This document shows, in pieces, positions 10,991 to 22,433 of a stretch of DNA of 64,000 nucleotides (position 1 is its first letter; every line of letters begins with the position of its first letter). Below the pieces are notes generated by a model. The model saw nothing but the letters and a program-made list of their open reading frames with translations. It did no database searches and had not been told where the DNA came from. The stretch is from Casuarina equisetifolia (Eukaryota > Streptophyta > Magnoliopsida > Fagales > Casuarinaceae). The stretch covers positions 26,115,491 to 26,179,490 of the forward strand of contig CM052361.1 of NCBI GenBank assembly GCA_028551475.1. The letters are read 5' to 3'. The position numbers were made by a program, and so were the translations under genes.

Positions 10991-12364
10991 ATCTTATTGG
11001 TTCTTGCCTGGAATTATATAAGTAACTTTGCTTGGATCATGCCTAATACATATGTAGGAGGACAATCATCATTTTTTCGTCCAATTTCTTCCAAGAAGGA
11101 ATGCTCAAAGCTCTCAACACAGAAGCCTTCTGGTTGCTTTAATGTCCTTTCTCTAGATGTCACGAGAAACAAAACCAAAGCTTCAACAACTCTTTGCATG
11201 TTTGGTTTAAGATAACAACAAAGTATTATCGTAAAAAAGCAACTGAGCTAAGAAGAGTTGGAAGGATGCATTTGCACGTGCTCTCTCTCGGACAATGTGA
11301 CATGGTCATTACAATAGTTTTAAATAGACTTGGAAGGTAGTTGGGGGGAAGGTTGAGTGAACAATTATGTTTATTCCAATTAAATCTTAGGACAAGACAT
11401 CTTTTCCCATAATTTTTTTCCTTCCCGTCCAAGAAGGAAAAATATTTGATCATTGTAAATATTTAATATAATAATTAAATTTTTAAAGAAGTTGAACAAA
11501 CCCTCTTACAACTGTTAACACGGTTACAAATGTGTTCAACGGAAGGGACACCATCCCTGAGCTTCTCCACATTTGGGAGCTTCTTTTCTAATACGCGATT
11601 CACATTTTTTACGTCCAGTTTCTTCCAAAAAGGAATGCATAATGTTCTAAACATCAGCGCTTTCTTCTTGCTTCAGTGATTGGGATATTCACTGGAAAGT
11701 CCCTGGTTTCATGTGTCATGGGTGATCCTCATCAAAGCAAAGTCAGGATTTCAACAAGTCTTTGCATAAGAGACACGATGAAAGATAGGGGGCTTCATAA
11801 ATTAATCATCATTGTCTAGTCGTTTAAACAAGATAGATGTTAAACTAGCAGTCTAAATATAATTGCCTATTTCACAATGACATATATCTTCCAGACAGTA
11901 AGAAATAATTTAAATTCTTCAGAGCAAATGAAAACACAGCCAAAGCCTTAACCAGTCGTTGCTGGCGTTTGGTTTAAACAAATAGTAAAATCGTTATAGC
12001 ATAACAAAGTGATTTCATTTTAAAAGGCAACTGAAATGAGATAATATTTTTGGACTTCAACTCATGAGAACGCCTCTTGATATGATTTCTCAAACCAATG
12101 GATATCATGTATGTTTATAAAGCTTTTGTAAAAAAGAAAGAGAGAGTATTGATCTATGTATAACATAGAAAATAGTACCTTTTATGTGTTTATCGGAATC
12201 ATGTTTAATGATTAGGAATGCTGTATGCTCCACGACCGACAGGGTGTAGAGGAGGGACGTACTTGGCGGAAATCTCGAAGAGATTTCCCAGGATGCTGTA
12301 CTGCACGTATCGGCCTCCATGTGTGAGAACTCCTCTCGCTTCGTTCTCCATCTCTCTTGTCCTT
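10991..12364. repeat. Mosaic of flanking repeats
   Basis: About 11320-11720 matches 43040-43400 (TGTTCAACGGAAGGGAC, ATCCCTGAGCTTCTCC). About 11040-11210 matches 47570-47750 and 50200-50390 (TTCTTCCAAGAAGGAATGC, CTTCAACAACTCTTTGCATG). No gene is supported. A copia-1 element follows. Confidence 0.45.
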
Positions 12365-12369
12365 GCTCT
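12365..12369. repeat. Target-site duplication of copia-1, left
   Basis: GCTCT directly precedes the left LTR (which begins AATTG) and is repeated at 17566-17570 directly after the right LTR. Confidence 0.75.
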
Positions 12370-12866
12370 AATTGAAAAAATAAGAATTCGAATAAATTCT
12401 TATTTTCCTTCAAGAACAACTCAAGAACACCAAGAACAATAACTGCGGAAATGGTTTTTGATTTCAATCGTAAAACTATACAAAATGATTCCAATTTATA
12501 GGAATCCTTAAACATACATAAAAAAGGAAAACGAAAAACGTAATACAAATGAATTTATACATATCTACGATATTGATCTTGAATGGTATGAATCTTTGAG
12601 AGAATTTGGGGTTTTTCCCAAATTCAGACTCGATGTGGTAGGTGGTGTGATTTTCTTGACAAGCTTGAGAAGATCGCATGATTCTGTGCTTGAAATGGAA
12701 GGTTTCCGGTGATGGAGTGTTGGCCGGATGTTTCTGGAATGGATCGAAACTTTCGGGGAGAGAGGAGGCACACCAGCATCTCGCGGCGCACCATTCTCTT
12801 GTGATGCAGGGCTGACGTGTCTAGTTTTAGCCACGTGTAGGCTTGTGGCAGCTAACGTGTTTAACA
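12370..12866 (-). repeat. copia-1 LTR (3' LTR of the element)
   Basis: 497 bp. In element orientation it starts TGTTAAACACG and ends TTTTTTCAATT. It is about 1.2% different from the right LTR (a few substitutions and one A insertion). Confidence 0.9.
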
Positions 12867-12876
12867 CCCCCCCGCA
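12867..12876 (-). other. copia-1 polypurine tract
   Basis: On the minus strand this reads GC followed by a run of G just inside the 3' LTR. It is the expected second-strand primer. Confidence 0.7.
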
Positions 12877-13653
12877 AGCTGATGGGTCACATTGAACAGT
12901 CAGCTTGTGTTGAAGAGTAGCAAAACGAGAGGAGGAGAGTCCTTTGGTGAAGATGTCAGCAGGTTGATCAACTGAGGAAATAAATTGCACGTGAAGTTGT
13001 TTATTCTTGATCCGTTGACGGATAAAATGAAAATCAATCTCCACATGTTTATTTCTAGCATGAAACACGGGATTAGTAGAGAGATATAATGCCGATAAAT
13101 TATCACACCATAAGGTTGGAGATTTTGTTTGGGATTGACCAAAATCACAAAGAAGTGCTTCAATCCAAATGAGTTCTGTAGCCGTATCAGCAAGACTTTT
13201 GAACTCAGCTTCAGTGCTAGAACGAGCAACTATTTTTTGTTTACGAGAACACCATGAAATAAGGTTATTCCTGAGATAAATGCAAAAACCACCTGTGGAT
13301 TTTCGATCATCACAGTCACCGGGCCAGCTGGCGTCGGAATAGGCATGAAGTTGAGTGGAAGAAGATCTGGTAATATGAATGCCATAACGCAAGGTATCCG
13401 TTAAAAAATGGAGTATACGCTTCACAAAAGTCCAATGACTTGTGGTAGGAGCATGCATGTATTGACAAGCAGTGTTGACAGCAAAAGCAATGTCGGGTCG
13501 AGTCAGGGTAAGATATTGAAGGGCACCGACAATACTTCGATAATGAGTGGGGTCAGAAAAGGGTTCCCCATCATTAATTGATGGGGGATGACCTGTGGTA
13601 CAGGGAGTAGAGACGCTACGAGCATTACCCATGCTTGCTCGATTAAGAATATC
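12867..13653 (-). pseudogene. copia-1 RNase H / pol C-terminal part
   Basis: Open frame 12565-13632 on the minus strand. It carries the copia pol C-terminal hallmarks: a YRSIVGALQYLTLTRPDIAF block, YSDASWPGD, a RKSTGGFCIYL segment, SSTEAEFKSLADTATELIW, WCDNLSAL, HARNKHVEIDFHFIR and DQPADIFTKGLS. These are the RT-connection and RNase H regions that degrade the RNA template during reverse transcription. The frame has no stop before the LTR and continues about 100 codons into it (to 12565). A TAA at 13654-13656 separates it from the RT domain in the same general order. It is not functional as it stands. Confidence 0.85.
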
Positions 13654-14710
13654 TTAAGCGAATTTGGCCTGGTGGAGTAGAAGACCATTTGGAGTGGGTA
13701 AGGTTTCAATGCCAAGAAAATAGTGTAAATCTCCGAGATCTTTGATATCAAATTCACATTGAAGTTGTTCCAAAATATGATGAAGTGGAGCATCAGGACT
13801 ACCGGTAAATAAAATGTCATCAACATAAACCAAAATAAAAACACTATAAGTGGCAGTATGAAGAAAAAATAACGAAGAATCAGCCTTGGAGAGTGAAAAC
13901 CCAATTTTTAATAAAAATTGGGTGAGGCGTTGATTCCAAGCATGTGGCGCTTGTTTTAAACCATAGAGAGATCGTTTAAGATGACAAACATAGTCGGGAT
14001 GTTGAGGATCTTTAAAACCTTGAGGTTGGTGCATGAATACTTGTTCATCAAGATTCCCATGTAAAAAAGCATTTTTGACATCAAGTTGTCGAATTTTCCA
14101 TCTGTTGCTATATGCAATTGAAAGCAGAGTCCTGAATAGTAACTGGTTTTGCAACTGGACTAAATGTTTCGGTATAATCAATACCAGGACGTTGATGAAA
14201 ACCTTTGGCTACTAAGCGGGCTTTATAGCATTCAAGCGTGCCGTCAGAGCGGAGTTTAATTTTGTATACCCATTTGCATCCAATTGGGGTAATCTTAGCA
14301 GGAGGAGGGACAAGTTCCCATGTTTGATTTTTTATCAAGGCCGTATATTCTTCAGCCATGGCCTTTCGCCAATCAGGAGAGGAGAAAGCTTCTGTGAAGC
14401 ATGAAGGCTCCTTATAAGGAAAAGATGTAGCAATTAAGGCATATGTATGTTGCCTAGTTAAAGTCCTCCTGGCAATAGTGCCACCACGTAATCGTGTTGT
14501 CATAGGGTGTATAGGAGGAGGAGATGGAGGTGATGAAGGCACATGAGGTGCAATTGGAGTAGGATGTTGCTCAGAGGAATGGGAGGAGGCCGTAGAGATT
14601 AAGGGGGAAGGTTCTAAACGTGGAACCTGTGCCCGAGAGAAGGTGGGCAAAGAAATTTGTAAAGGGATGTAAGATGCCTTCGATGAGAGTGCGGGGGACG
14701 AGTGAGTCAT
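13654..14710 (-). pseudogene. copia-1 reverse transcriptase domain
   Basis: Two overlapping minus-strand frames make up the RT. The upstream frame (14108-14710) covers a proline/serine-rich linker, then WRKAMAEEYTALIKNQTWEL, GCKWVYKIK, and KARLVAKGFHQRPGIDYTET. A one-base gain near 14135 shifts the frame. The downstream frame (13654-14181) continues with RQLDVKNAFLHGNLDE, SLYGLKQAPHAWNQR, the catalytic YVDD (13816-13827) and FDIKDLGDLHYFLGIE. The catalytic Asp pair is intact. The frameshift and the terminating TAA at 13654-13656 disable it. Confidence 0.85.
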
Positions 14711-15253
14711 GAACAGAAAGTGGGACTCATCAAAATTTGCATCCGCAACAATAAAATATTTATTTGTTTGGAGACATAGACATCTGTAGCCTTTGTAGCC
14801 TTGGGGATATCCCAGAAAGACACACGGTTGTGATCGAGGTTGTAATTTATGTTTGTTATAAGGCCGTAAGTAGGGATAAACAAGACATCCAAATACTCTT
14901 AGGTGAGATATAGATGGGGAGTGATTAAAAAATAAGTCACATGGAGTTTTGTGGTGAATAACAGGACTTGGAAGTATGTTAATGATATGGATTGTAGTTT
15001 CAAAAGCATAATCCCAAAAATGAAGCGGAACATGAGCCTGATTAATTAAAGATAGGCCAATTTCAACAATGTGGCGGTGTTTACGTTCTGCAGACCCATT
15101 TTGGAATGGGGCATAAGGAGCAGAAAGGCGTTATGAGATGCCATGTTTAGACAAGATGGTATGAAAATCCCTTGAAGTAAATTCAGCAGCATCATCACAT
15201 TGAATAGATTTAATTTTTGAATTACATTGATTTTCTGCTAAGATTCAAAATTT
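14711..15253 (-). pseudogene. copia-1 integrase C-terminal region, broken
   Basis: Reading the minus strand in shifting frames recovers integrase pieces: HLRVFGCLVYPYLRPYN, then PCVFLGYPQGYKGYRCL and FIVADANFDESHF joining the RT linker. Upstream are the remains of a PFQNGSAERK-type segment. Frame changes near 15120-15250 (a T run before 15250) interrupt the coding path. This is the DNA-joining enzyme of the element, now defective. Confidence 0.65.
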
Positions 15254-16591
15254 TTAAAAAATGGAAAGAAATTGAGTCCGCGATTGGAAAGTGTAGATCC
15301 AGGTGAATTTGGAGTAATCATTAATAAAGGCAATATAATATTTATTGCTTGAGGCGGATAATAGTGGGGCAGGTCCCCAAATATCAAAGTGAATTAATTC
15401 TAGTGGACCCCGAGATTTATGATTTGTAAGGGGATGGTGATGTTGTGCGCTTTTACTTAGTTGACAAGCATGACATAATTGATCAAAAGAGCCTTCAAGC
15501 TTTATTTTATTATTATGAAGCACTTGTGATACAATAGGGAAAGAGGCATGCCCTAGACGTTGATGCCATTTTGCAGGTATATTAACATTAATATGAAGTG
15601 CAGAGGGCCCGTGCAACATTTTATTGGGTTGAAGGCGATAGAGACCATGCTCAAGTGGACCTCGAAGTAGAGTCCGGCCCGTAGAGAGATGCTGAACAAC
15701 ACAAAAGTTAGGGTAAAAAATAAATGCACAATTATTATCCCTAGTAAATTGTGACACAGAAAGTAAATTTTTTGAAATTTTTGGAACTACCAAAACATTA
15801 GATATATTTAAATTGAGGTTATTTGAGACATTACCTATGTGGGTTATGGGAAGGCCCACTCCATCACCTACAGTGACTTCGTTGTCTCCTTGATAAGGCA
15901 GCAGCTGGTCCAGGCCCATGGGCTCAAGGGTAACATGATTGGTGGCCCCATAATCGGGGTACCAATCAGTATCAGAGTGGGCCTCAGAAGCTGGGATGGA
16001 GGGAGGCCCATATGAGTTGGACTGCATGGATTGGGCAAGGTTGAGAGCCTGGTGGTTTAGGCTGGTATTTGGAGTAGATTGGTTGTAGCGGGCCCGACAA
16101 GTGGTGGCCCAGTGTCTAGTGCGGCGACAGATTTGGCACCGAGGTGCACGACGACGGTTGCCTCCGTCGTGGTTGAAGCGTCTGCTGGCAGGTGGTGGAA
16201 AAGGTACAGCGTCACCTGCAGGAGTGTTCTGGCGTGGGATTGGAGTACGGGTGTGGGTCGGAACCACACCCCTTGGGCGAGCAGGAGGAGTCTGATCCAT
16301 GGAGAAGGCGACCGTCGGGGACCTGGACTGCTCCGCCAGCTCCAGTTGGGCCTCCTGAGTGAGAAGAAGGCCACACAAATCTTCTCTGGTGAGGCCGTTC
16401 GTCCTAGTGTGAACGAAAATCATAGTTGCAAGCGGGGCGTAAGGATCACCGAGACCGCGAAAAAGGTGGGTGAGATATTCGTTGTCAGAAATTATCTCAC
16501 CCACACCGGCAAGTTCATCAACCAGAGAGTTGATGTCTTGAAGAAATTCAGACACCGAACGGTGTCCTTTGCTGATTGCTTGAAGTCGTAA
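15254..16591 (-). pseudogene. copia-1 gag C-term, protease, integrase N-term
   Basis: A 433-residue minus-strand frame. Order: late gag (SEFLQDINSLVDELAGVGEI), a CCHC zinc knuckle (CQICRRTRHWATTC, spacing C-X2-C-X4-H-X4-C), the aspartic protease region, then the integrase HHCC zinc region (HQRLGH...CHACQLSK) and HFDIWGPAP with the first catalytic Asp of integrase. The protease active site reads D-Y-G (15947-15955) instead of the family's D-S/T-G, which should inactivate it. The frame is continuous with gag except for one TGA. Confidence 0.85.
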
Positions 16592-17008
16592 TCAGAGACT
16601 GGATGCACGGGTGCTACTTTGAGCTTGTAATTTCGCTGCTAAGGCACGCCAGACATCGAAAGTGGAATTCAGTTTTGTTAGTTGGCTGACGATGGCATCT
16701 GAACAGGTGTTGAGGAGGAGCCCCAACGCAGATTGATCACGCTTCATCCAGTCGGTGTATTCAGGGGTCGTAACTTGAATCATGGAGCCATCATCATCGG
16801 TGATGGTGGCGAACTGAGCAGGGCGTGGAAGAGAACCATCCACGATGGGCAATAGTTCTGTGGCGCAGAGATAAGGCAAAATCCGGGCCTTCCAGACCAA
16901 AAAATTTGGTCCTTCTAGCTTAATGGAGCTAGCTGGAATCGAAATGTTTCCGGTGGAAACAGGAACTGCGGGATGGGTGGGAGCGAAATCAGATTGTGGG
17001 TGGGCCAT
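16592..17008 (-). pseudogene. copia-1 gag N-terminal part
   Basis: Minus-strand frame ending in a TGA at 16592-16594 that is in phase with the rest of gag-pol. The likely start is the Met of MAHPQSDF near 17008, because it lies between the primer site and the UBN2-type gag core. The core includes KLEGPNFLVWKARILPYLCA, MKRDQSALGLLLNTCSDAIV and FDVWRALAAKL. The protein would coat the element's RNA. The TGA would end translation after about 138 residues. Confidence 0.8.
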
Positions 17009-17053
17009 TTCGGTGAGGATTGGTGGAGAATCGGTCAGGGGCAGTGGCCGACT

Positions 17054-17067
17054 GGCTCTGGATACCA
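17054..17067 (-). other. copia-1 primer-binding site
   Basis: The minus strand reads TGGTATCCAGAGCC directly against the LTR edge, resembling the complement of initiator-Met tRNA (usual TGGTATCAGAGC) with one extra base. Confidence 0.8.
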
Positions 17068-17565
17068 AATTGAAAAAATAAGAATTCGAATAAATTCTTA
17101 TTTTCCTTCAAGAACAACTCAAGAACACCAAGAACAATAACTGGGGAAATGGTTTTTGATTTCAATCGTAAAACTATACAAAATGATTCCAATTTATAGG
17201 AATCCTTAAACATACATAAAAAAGGAAAACGAAAAAACGTAATACAAATGAATTTATACATATCTACGATATTGATCTTGAATGGTATGAATCTTTGAGA
17301 GAATTTGGGGTTTTTCCCAAATTCAGACTCGATGTGGTAGGTGGTGTGATTTTCTTGACAAGCCTGAGAAGATCGCATGATTTTGTGCTTGAAATGGAAG
17401 GTTTCCGGTGATGGAGTGTTGGCCGGATGTTTCTGGAATGGATCGAAACTTTCAGGGAGAGAGGAGGCACACCAGCATGTCGCGGCGCACCATTCTCTTG
17501 TGATGCAGGGCTGACGTGTCTAGTTTTAGCCACGTGTAGGCTTGTGGCAGCTGACGTGTTTAACA
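17068..17565 (-). repeat. copia-1 LTR (5' LTR of the element)
   Basis: 498 bp, matching 12370-12866. Its minus-strand copy also keeps the long open frame that the pol gene enters in the other LTR. Confidence 0.9.
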
Positions 17566-17570
17566 GCTCT
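17566..17570. repeat. Target-site duplication of copia-1, right
   Basis: GCTCT, equal to 12365-12369. Confidence 0.75.
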
Positions 17571-17619
17571 CTCTTCAGAAGGAAAAAATGGAGCTTTCCA
17601 TGACTTAAATAGATCATGA

Positions 17620-18065
17620 CGGGCTTACAGAAGTTCTTGTTGGAATTGGGTTGCCTTGGGCTGCAATCATCCAAAATGTTATTCATCTTAGTATGCAGCA
17701 AGCTGATGCAATTGGGCTGTCCTCTGTAATGACCCAAATCAATTCAAACAATTTCACATGATTGGCCGAAGTCATTTTCCTGTTTCGTCTGTTCATTACG
17801 CAGCTTGCTTGAAAAAGTTCTTGTTGGATTTTGGTTGCCCTGGGCTGCAATCAGCCAGTCAATCCAAATGTTCTAATTGGCCGATGTCACTCTACTGTTT
17901 CTTCATTTCGTTATATGCAAATAATTTGGAATTTGCTAGAGCTTTCTGTAACTATAAGATATTTGGGTTTCGCCTTACCCAAAGCACGCGATGTTATACT
18001 TGATCATTTGAATCACAAGTTCAGTAGCATAGAAAGTTTTAAAAAATATATATTTATTTTTTTAA
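17620..18065. repeat. Segmental duplication SD1, copy 1
   Basis: Matches 39545-40010 with the same order: GTTGCCTTGGGCTGCAAT, a CATTATGCAGC-like segment, AAAAAGTTCTTGTTGGATTT, CTGTTTCTTCATT and a TTGAATCACAAGTT-AGTA segment. Each copy also holds an internal repeat of the CTTGTTGGA..GGTTGCC..GGGCTGCAATCA block. Confidence 0.6.
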
Positions 18066-19535
18066 AAAGACTATAATAGAGAAAATAATATGATGTTCAA
18101 GAAAAACAAAATCAATTTTAATCAATTTTAATCAATTCATCTTGTATAAAGTATGTGTAGAACAAGAGTCTTATACCAAAAAAAAAAAAGATGCTTACAA
18201 TGAAGCTTAAAATATCCTTAAACTATAAGTTAGGTCTTTGAGTCTTTTAACATGATATGTACAAAATGTAAACCTTGATTCTAAAAGATAAGATATCTAA
18301 AATTAAGATTGAATGAAAAAAAAAAACTTTAATTCTTAATCAAGCTTTTAGATTAGACTATTAGACTTCTTGACATGACATTAAAGCTTAAGTTAATTAT
18401 ATTCCAATTCGTCCTTTTAATAAAAAAAGATTATTAAAAACTTTTGTAGAATAACTTTGCTCATTAAACTTGAAAATATAGAACCATAATAGCTATTTCA
18501 ACACTTCCACACTCTAAAGGTAGTGTGACAGTAAGAAATACTTTTGGTTCTTATAATGATATCAAAACACGACTACAATGCGTCATCACACTAATGCATT
18601 TGCCCTGTCTGTTAGCATATTGAGCCACAAGAAATAGTCACTAACACTTTTACCACATTGCATGGTGTTAGATATCTTTCTAAGGAGTTAAATTAGTAAC
18701 AACGTTTATTTTTTTTAAAAAAAAATGCCTTACAAGTGGATCAAACTTCTTTATATATAAAAAGTAAAATAGATTAATATATTAGTAATAAATACATATA
18801 TAGATTTTCACATATCCTCTCACCTAAGTGTAGGAAAAGAACTTCTTATAAGAGCATAGTTCACGAATAATGAAGTGTTTTACAAGAAATTTAAGTTTTG
18901 ATATCATATTAAAACAATATAACACAATCTTATAGAAATAAACAAAAAAATTATATTGTCTAAATCCTTATTAGGAGTTGCCTATATAGAAATAAACACC
19001 CTCCTATCTTAAGTAAACTTTTGTGTAGGAATAAACATTCTAGTATAGTATTAGAAGCAAGTTGGCAACATCCTTAAATGAAACTCAGCATAAAGCTTGT
19101 AACTCACATTAGTTGTGTGTTAAGAATAGTATGACAATAGTATTACATTACTTAATTTTGCTAAAAATATTTAGATAAAATTAATATTTCTCACATAAAC
19201 CTCCATGTGACATTGAACTTGAGTGTCTAGCCAATTCTTTCCATACTTGAGTTGGAGTTGCTAACTTTATCATTTTCGTAAGTAGTTCTTGGGTTACTAA
19301 TGTCATGATACTTACATGTAAACTGACCCTTTTCACGTTTACTTTGTTAGAAATTGAATTTTTTTCATGCATGTGCCAAGAAAAATAAATTAGGCATAAA
19401 TTTAGGATAAAAGTTTCATATTTCCTTGTAGTGACTAAAAAGCCAAGTGAAACTTAATTGGATAGCCTATGCCCAAATTTGCCTAATCGAAACCTTTTGA
19501 TGCCTTGTTTTTCCTTCAACTAGACTAGAACTTTG
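18066..19535. other. AT-rich intergenic stretch
   Basis: About 1.5 kb of very AT-rich sequence with homopolymer runs and a short CAATTTTAAT duplication near 18110-18135. I see no gene. Confidence 0.4.
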
Positions 19536-19539
19536 GTAG

Positions 19540-20265
19540 TTTTGGTTCTCAATCTCCTTCCCCAAATAATGTGGTTATATTTTTTGACATTTGAAGTCAA
19601 GCTAGCCAACCAAAGGAAAATTTTCTTAATGAGAGACTATGCTATTATTCCACCACTTGAACAAGATAACTTAGTTAAATTTCCATTCACAATGACTTTC
19701 ACATCCACTTGCACACATATAAGTGAGTTGTACACTTCTTGGTTGGTATCTCTCATTTTCATAAGCAATTTCTATGATATTTCCTCTGTCTTTACCACTT
19801 TGGAGTTTTTTCTTTTTCTACTGATGTTATGGCTCTAATAGTTTGTAATATATTATGATGGTCTTTCTATATTTTTTTTCGTTTAGACTATAACATTACG
19901 ATGGCCCTTCTAATTTTTAATACAAAGGCAAGTATTGGACAAACTTTCTTTCTCACTCAAACAAAACAATTTAGTTAATTAATTGGTAATGACTTTCAAG
20001 TCTACTTGAACAAAATTGGGGGTATGTGTGTTGTGCACTTGCTGTTTACTTTTGTCTCACTTTCAAAAGCATTAATTTTTTTATCTTACATCCTTTCACA
20101 TTTGGTATTTTTTCTTTTTTCTTTTTTTCCATTGGTGGTAGGTTATTTATGGCCTTATTGTCATGTGATGTGAGTTGCTTTACTTAAAAAGCATGTTGTT
20201 TTGGTGATCTTTTCAACTTTCTGTCCTTTAATCTTTTTTGAAGTGAAGTATTGATAGTATAATGA
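19540..20265. repeat. Segmental duplication SD2, copy 1
   Basis: Matches 21105-21850 in order: ATTTGAAGTCAAGCT, CCAACCAAAGGAAA, CTATTCCACCACTTGA-like, GTACACTTCTTGGTTGGTAT, then GGTAGG..TTA-TGGCCTTATTGTCATG. No coding potential is recognised. Confidence 0.6.
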
Positions 20266-21104
20266 ATAGGTACATTGCAATGTTTAACTTAGCCCTAAGC
20301 CTAGCTACAACTTTTGTCTCTTTAATCTCCTTGCTTGTATATCTTTTGTAAAATGTGAGCACAACAAAGGGGGGATTTGATATTGTAAATGACATAAGAA
20401 TGCTCTCAAATGTGACGTGTAAGGCTAGGATTGAAGTTGGCAGGTAAAAGTGAAAAATTGTTCCCAGTTTTATTTTCCTATGATGGGTTAATTTGGTTGA
20501 ATTATTTAATTAGTTTTGTCACACATCTTACACTAATTGTAGGATTTGTTAAGCATCATAAAAGAGCAAAAGTGTTAACAAAATCATTTCTTTTTTAAAT
20601 TTACAAGAAGCATCTTTTTCATTTTAAACAAATAAAATGTAGGCAGTATTAGCAATCTACTTTATTTTTAATATATTCTATAAGCTTGATGCCACCACAC
20701 ACTGTCATTGGACACATAGTTGAAGAAGGAAATTCAAGTGCAAACAAAATAACAAATCATGGACACCAAATTTAGAATGTGAAAATTTTTGGTCAATTAA
20801 GATCTTTGCCAAGGTCATGTGCAAATGCCTTCATAAATGATCAATTAAATCTAGGTAATTATAAGTCTCCATATGATAAAGCATATATGCCAATCATTTT
20901 ATTTACTGCATTCTTAATATATTTATGTTCAAGTTTTGAGTTTGACATGTAGGCTCAATGGTTAATTTTTTTAGGATTAGGCTTATAACCACCCTTTATA
21001 TTCTTAAAAGGTATTTTTTTTAGTCCAACCTTATTTTTATTAATAAAACATGTCGAGGTTTACTCTTGTTTCTTAAAAAGAAAAAACAAATCTCATTCTT
21101 GCAA
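20266..21104. other. Spacer between SD2 copies
   Basis: AT-rich sequence without a recognised gene or repeat. Confidence 0.35.
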
Positions 21105-21850
21105 TAGTGTGGTTTTATTTTTTGGCATTTGAAGTCAAGCTTGTCAACCAAAGGAAATTTTTTTAAATGAGAGATCTATGCTACTATTCCACCACTTGAT
21201 AAAGATAACTTAGTTATATTTCATTCATCCTGACTTTTGCATCCACTTGCAAAAGTATAAATGGGTTGTACACTTCTTGGTTGGTATTTATCATTTTCAG
21301 AAACAATTTCTATGAGATTTCATTTGTCTCTATTACATTTGGTTTTCTTTTTCTATTAATGCTAGGACTTTAATGAATTTACAATATAGTATGATAGTCT
21401 TTTCTTTTTTTTAAAAAAAGTAAGAATTGGACAAGCAATAATATGATGGTCCTTTTATATTATTTTCTCTTTAGACCAAAAATTATGATACTCATTTTAA
21501 TCCTTTATAACATAGCAATATTGGACAAACTCTCTCTTAGCTTTTCTTATCTTTCACTTGGACAAGATAATTAAGTTAATTCATTGGTAGTGAGTTACAA
21601 GTCCGCTTGCACAAAATTGGCGATATGAAGTTGGAATACTTGTTGTTTGCTTTTGTCTCATTTTCAAAAGCAATGTCCATGAATTTTTTATTTTTCTTTC
21701 TCTCAAATTTGGTATTTTTTTTCTTTTCAGTGGTAGGGCATTAATGGCCTTATTATCATGTGATGTGAGCTACTTTATTTAAAAATCCTGATGTATGATG
21801 ACATTTCCGAGTTTCTCTCCTTTCATCTATTTAAAGTGAAGTATCTTGAA
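21105..21850. repeat. Segmental duplication SD2, copy 2
   Basis: See the copy at 19540-20265; offset about 1.56 kb. Its right end joins an R-gene flanking module. Confidence 0.6.
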
Positions 21851-22428
21851 ACCCAGCTATTACTTTGAAATCGCATTGTCGTATTGCATGGTAGAGTAGG
21901 TTTGGGCATCAGGTGCGTGTCCCGCTTTCTTGAAATACGTGGTCCGTCCAAGTTTTCTTCAAAGTTGCCACTAAACAAATCAACGGTCTCCACTTGACAC
22001 TAATTAATTGTGTTTACGCGTCCATCAGTGGCCGCAGCAAGTCGCAGCAAGTAATGCCTCGTGAATATCTCAACAGACGACTAGAATTTAGAGATGGTTT
22101 GAAGCGACTTGTTAAAAGGAAATGTGAAAATATGATTATTTTCTTCTCGCATACTTGGGTGAAGACAGATAAAAAAGAAGAAAATGGGTTTTCTTTTTCC
22201 ACGTTTGATGATTAACGACGTGTATGACGTAGAAGTCGTTGGTGAAAAACTGCACGACGTAGCCCTCTTTCCATTTGAGAAAGCCAGATGAGATGAGGGG
22301 GTTGTTCGTATGAAAACATGTTCAAAATACACTCCTAAAACGTTTGATCCTGGATGTCATCCGTTCACTCTAGGAAAAAGGAATGGAAGTAAAGAACATG
22401 ACTTAAATCACGCCCCCATCGTAGGGAA
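21851..22428 (+). repeat. Chimeric R-gene promoter module
   Basis: The 21880-22020 part resembles the CNL-2 upstream region at 24610-24740 (GGTAGAGTAGG-like, TTTTCTTCAAA-GTTG, ACTAAACAAATCAA-GGTCTCCACTTG, GTTTACGCGTCCATC). Instead of leading to a CNL start it switches to the TAATGCCTCGT-AATATCTCAA-CGAC module also found at 8780 and 48540. No CNL coding follows. Confidence 0.5.
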
Positions 22429-22433
22429 CAATC
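22429..22433. repeat. Target-site duplication of solo LTR, left
   Basis: CAATC; the same five bases follow the LTR at 23122-23126. The empty site GGGAACAATCATCAT survives in the paralogue near 9085. Confidence 0.85.

Larger units (their letters stand above)
12370..17565 (-). mobile_element. Ty1/copia retrotransposon copia-1, full-length, inactive
   Basis: This is a 5.2-kb LTR retrotransposon on the minus strand. It has two near-identical LTRs, a 5-bp target duplication GCTCT, a tRNA-iMet-type primer-binding site and a polypurine tract. The gag-protease-integrase-RT-RNaseH order (integrase before RT) defines Ty1/copia. Coding decay includes a TGA in gag (16592-16594), a changed protease motif, a frameshift around the integrase region near 15250, a frameshift near 14135 and a TAA before the RNase H domain (13654-13656). 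The LTRs differ by about six substitutions and one indel, so the insertion is fairly young. It cannot move alone but could be mobilised in trans if LTR, primer site and packaging signals still work. Confidence 0.9.

Noticed and set aside
16079..16591. 170-codon open frame on the plus strand
   Set aside because: It is antisense to the copia-1 gag region, has no recognisable domain, and overlaps a clear coding frame on the other strand.
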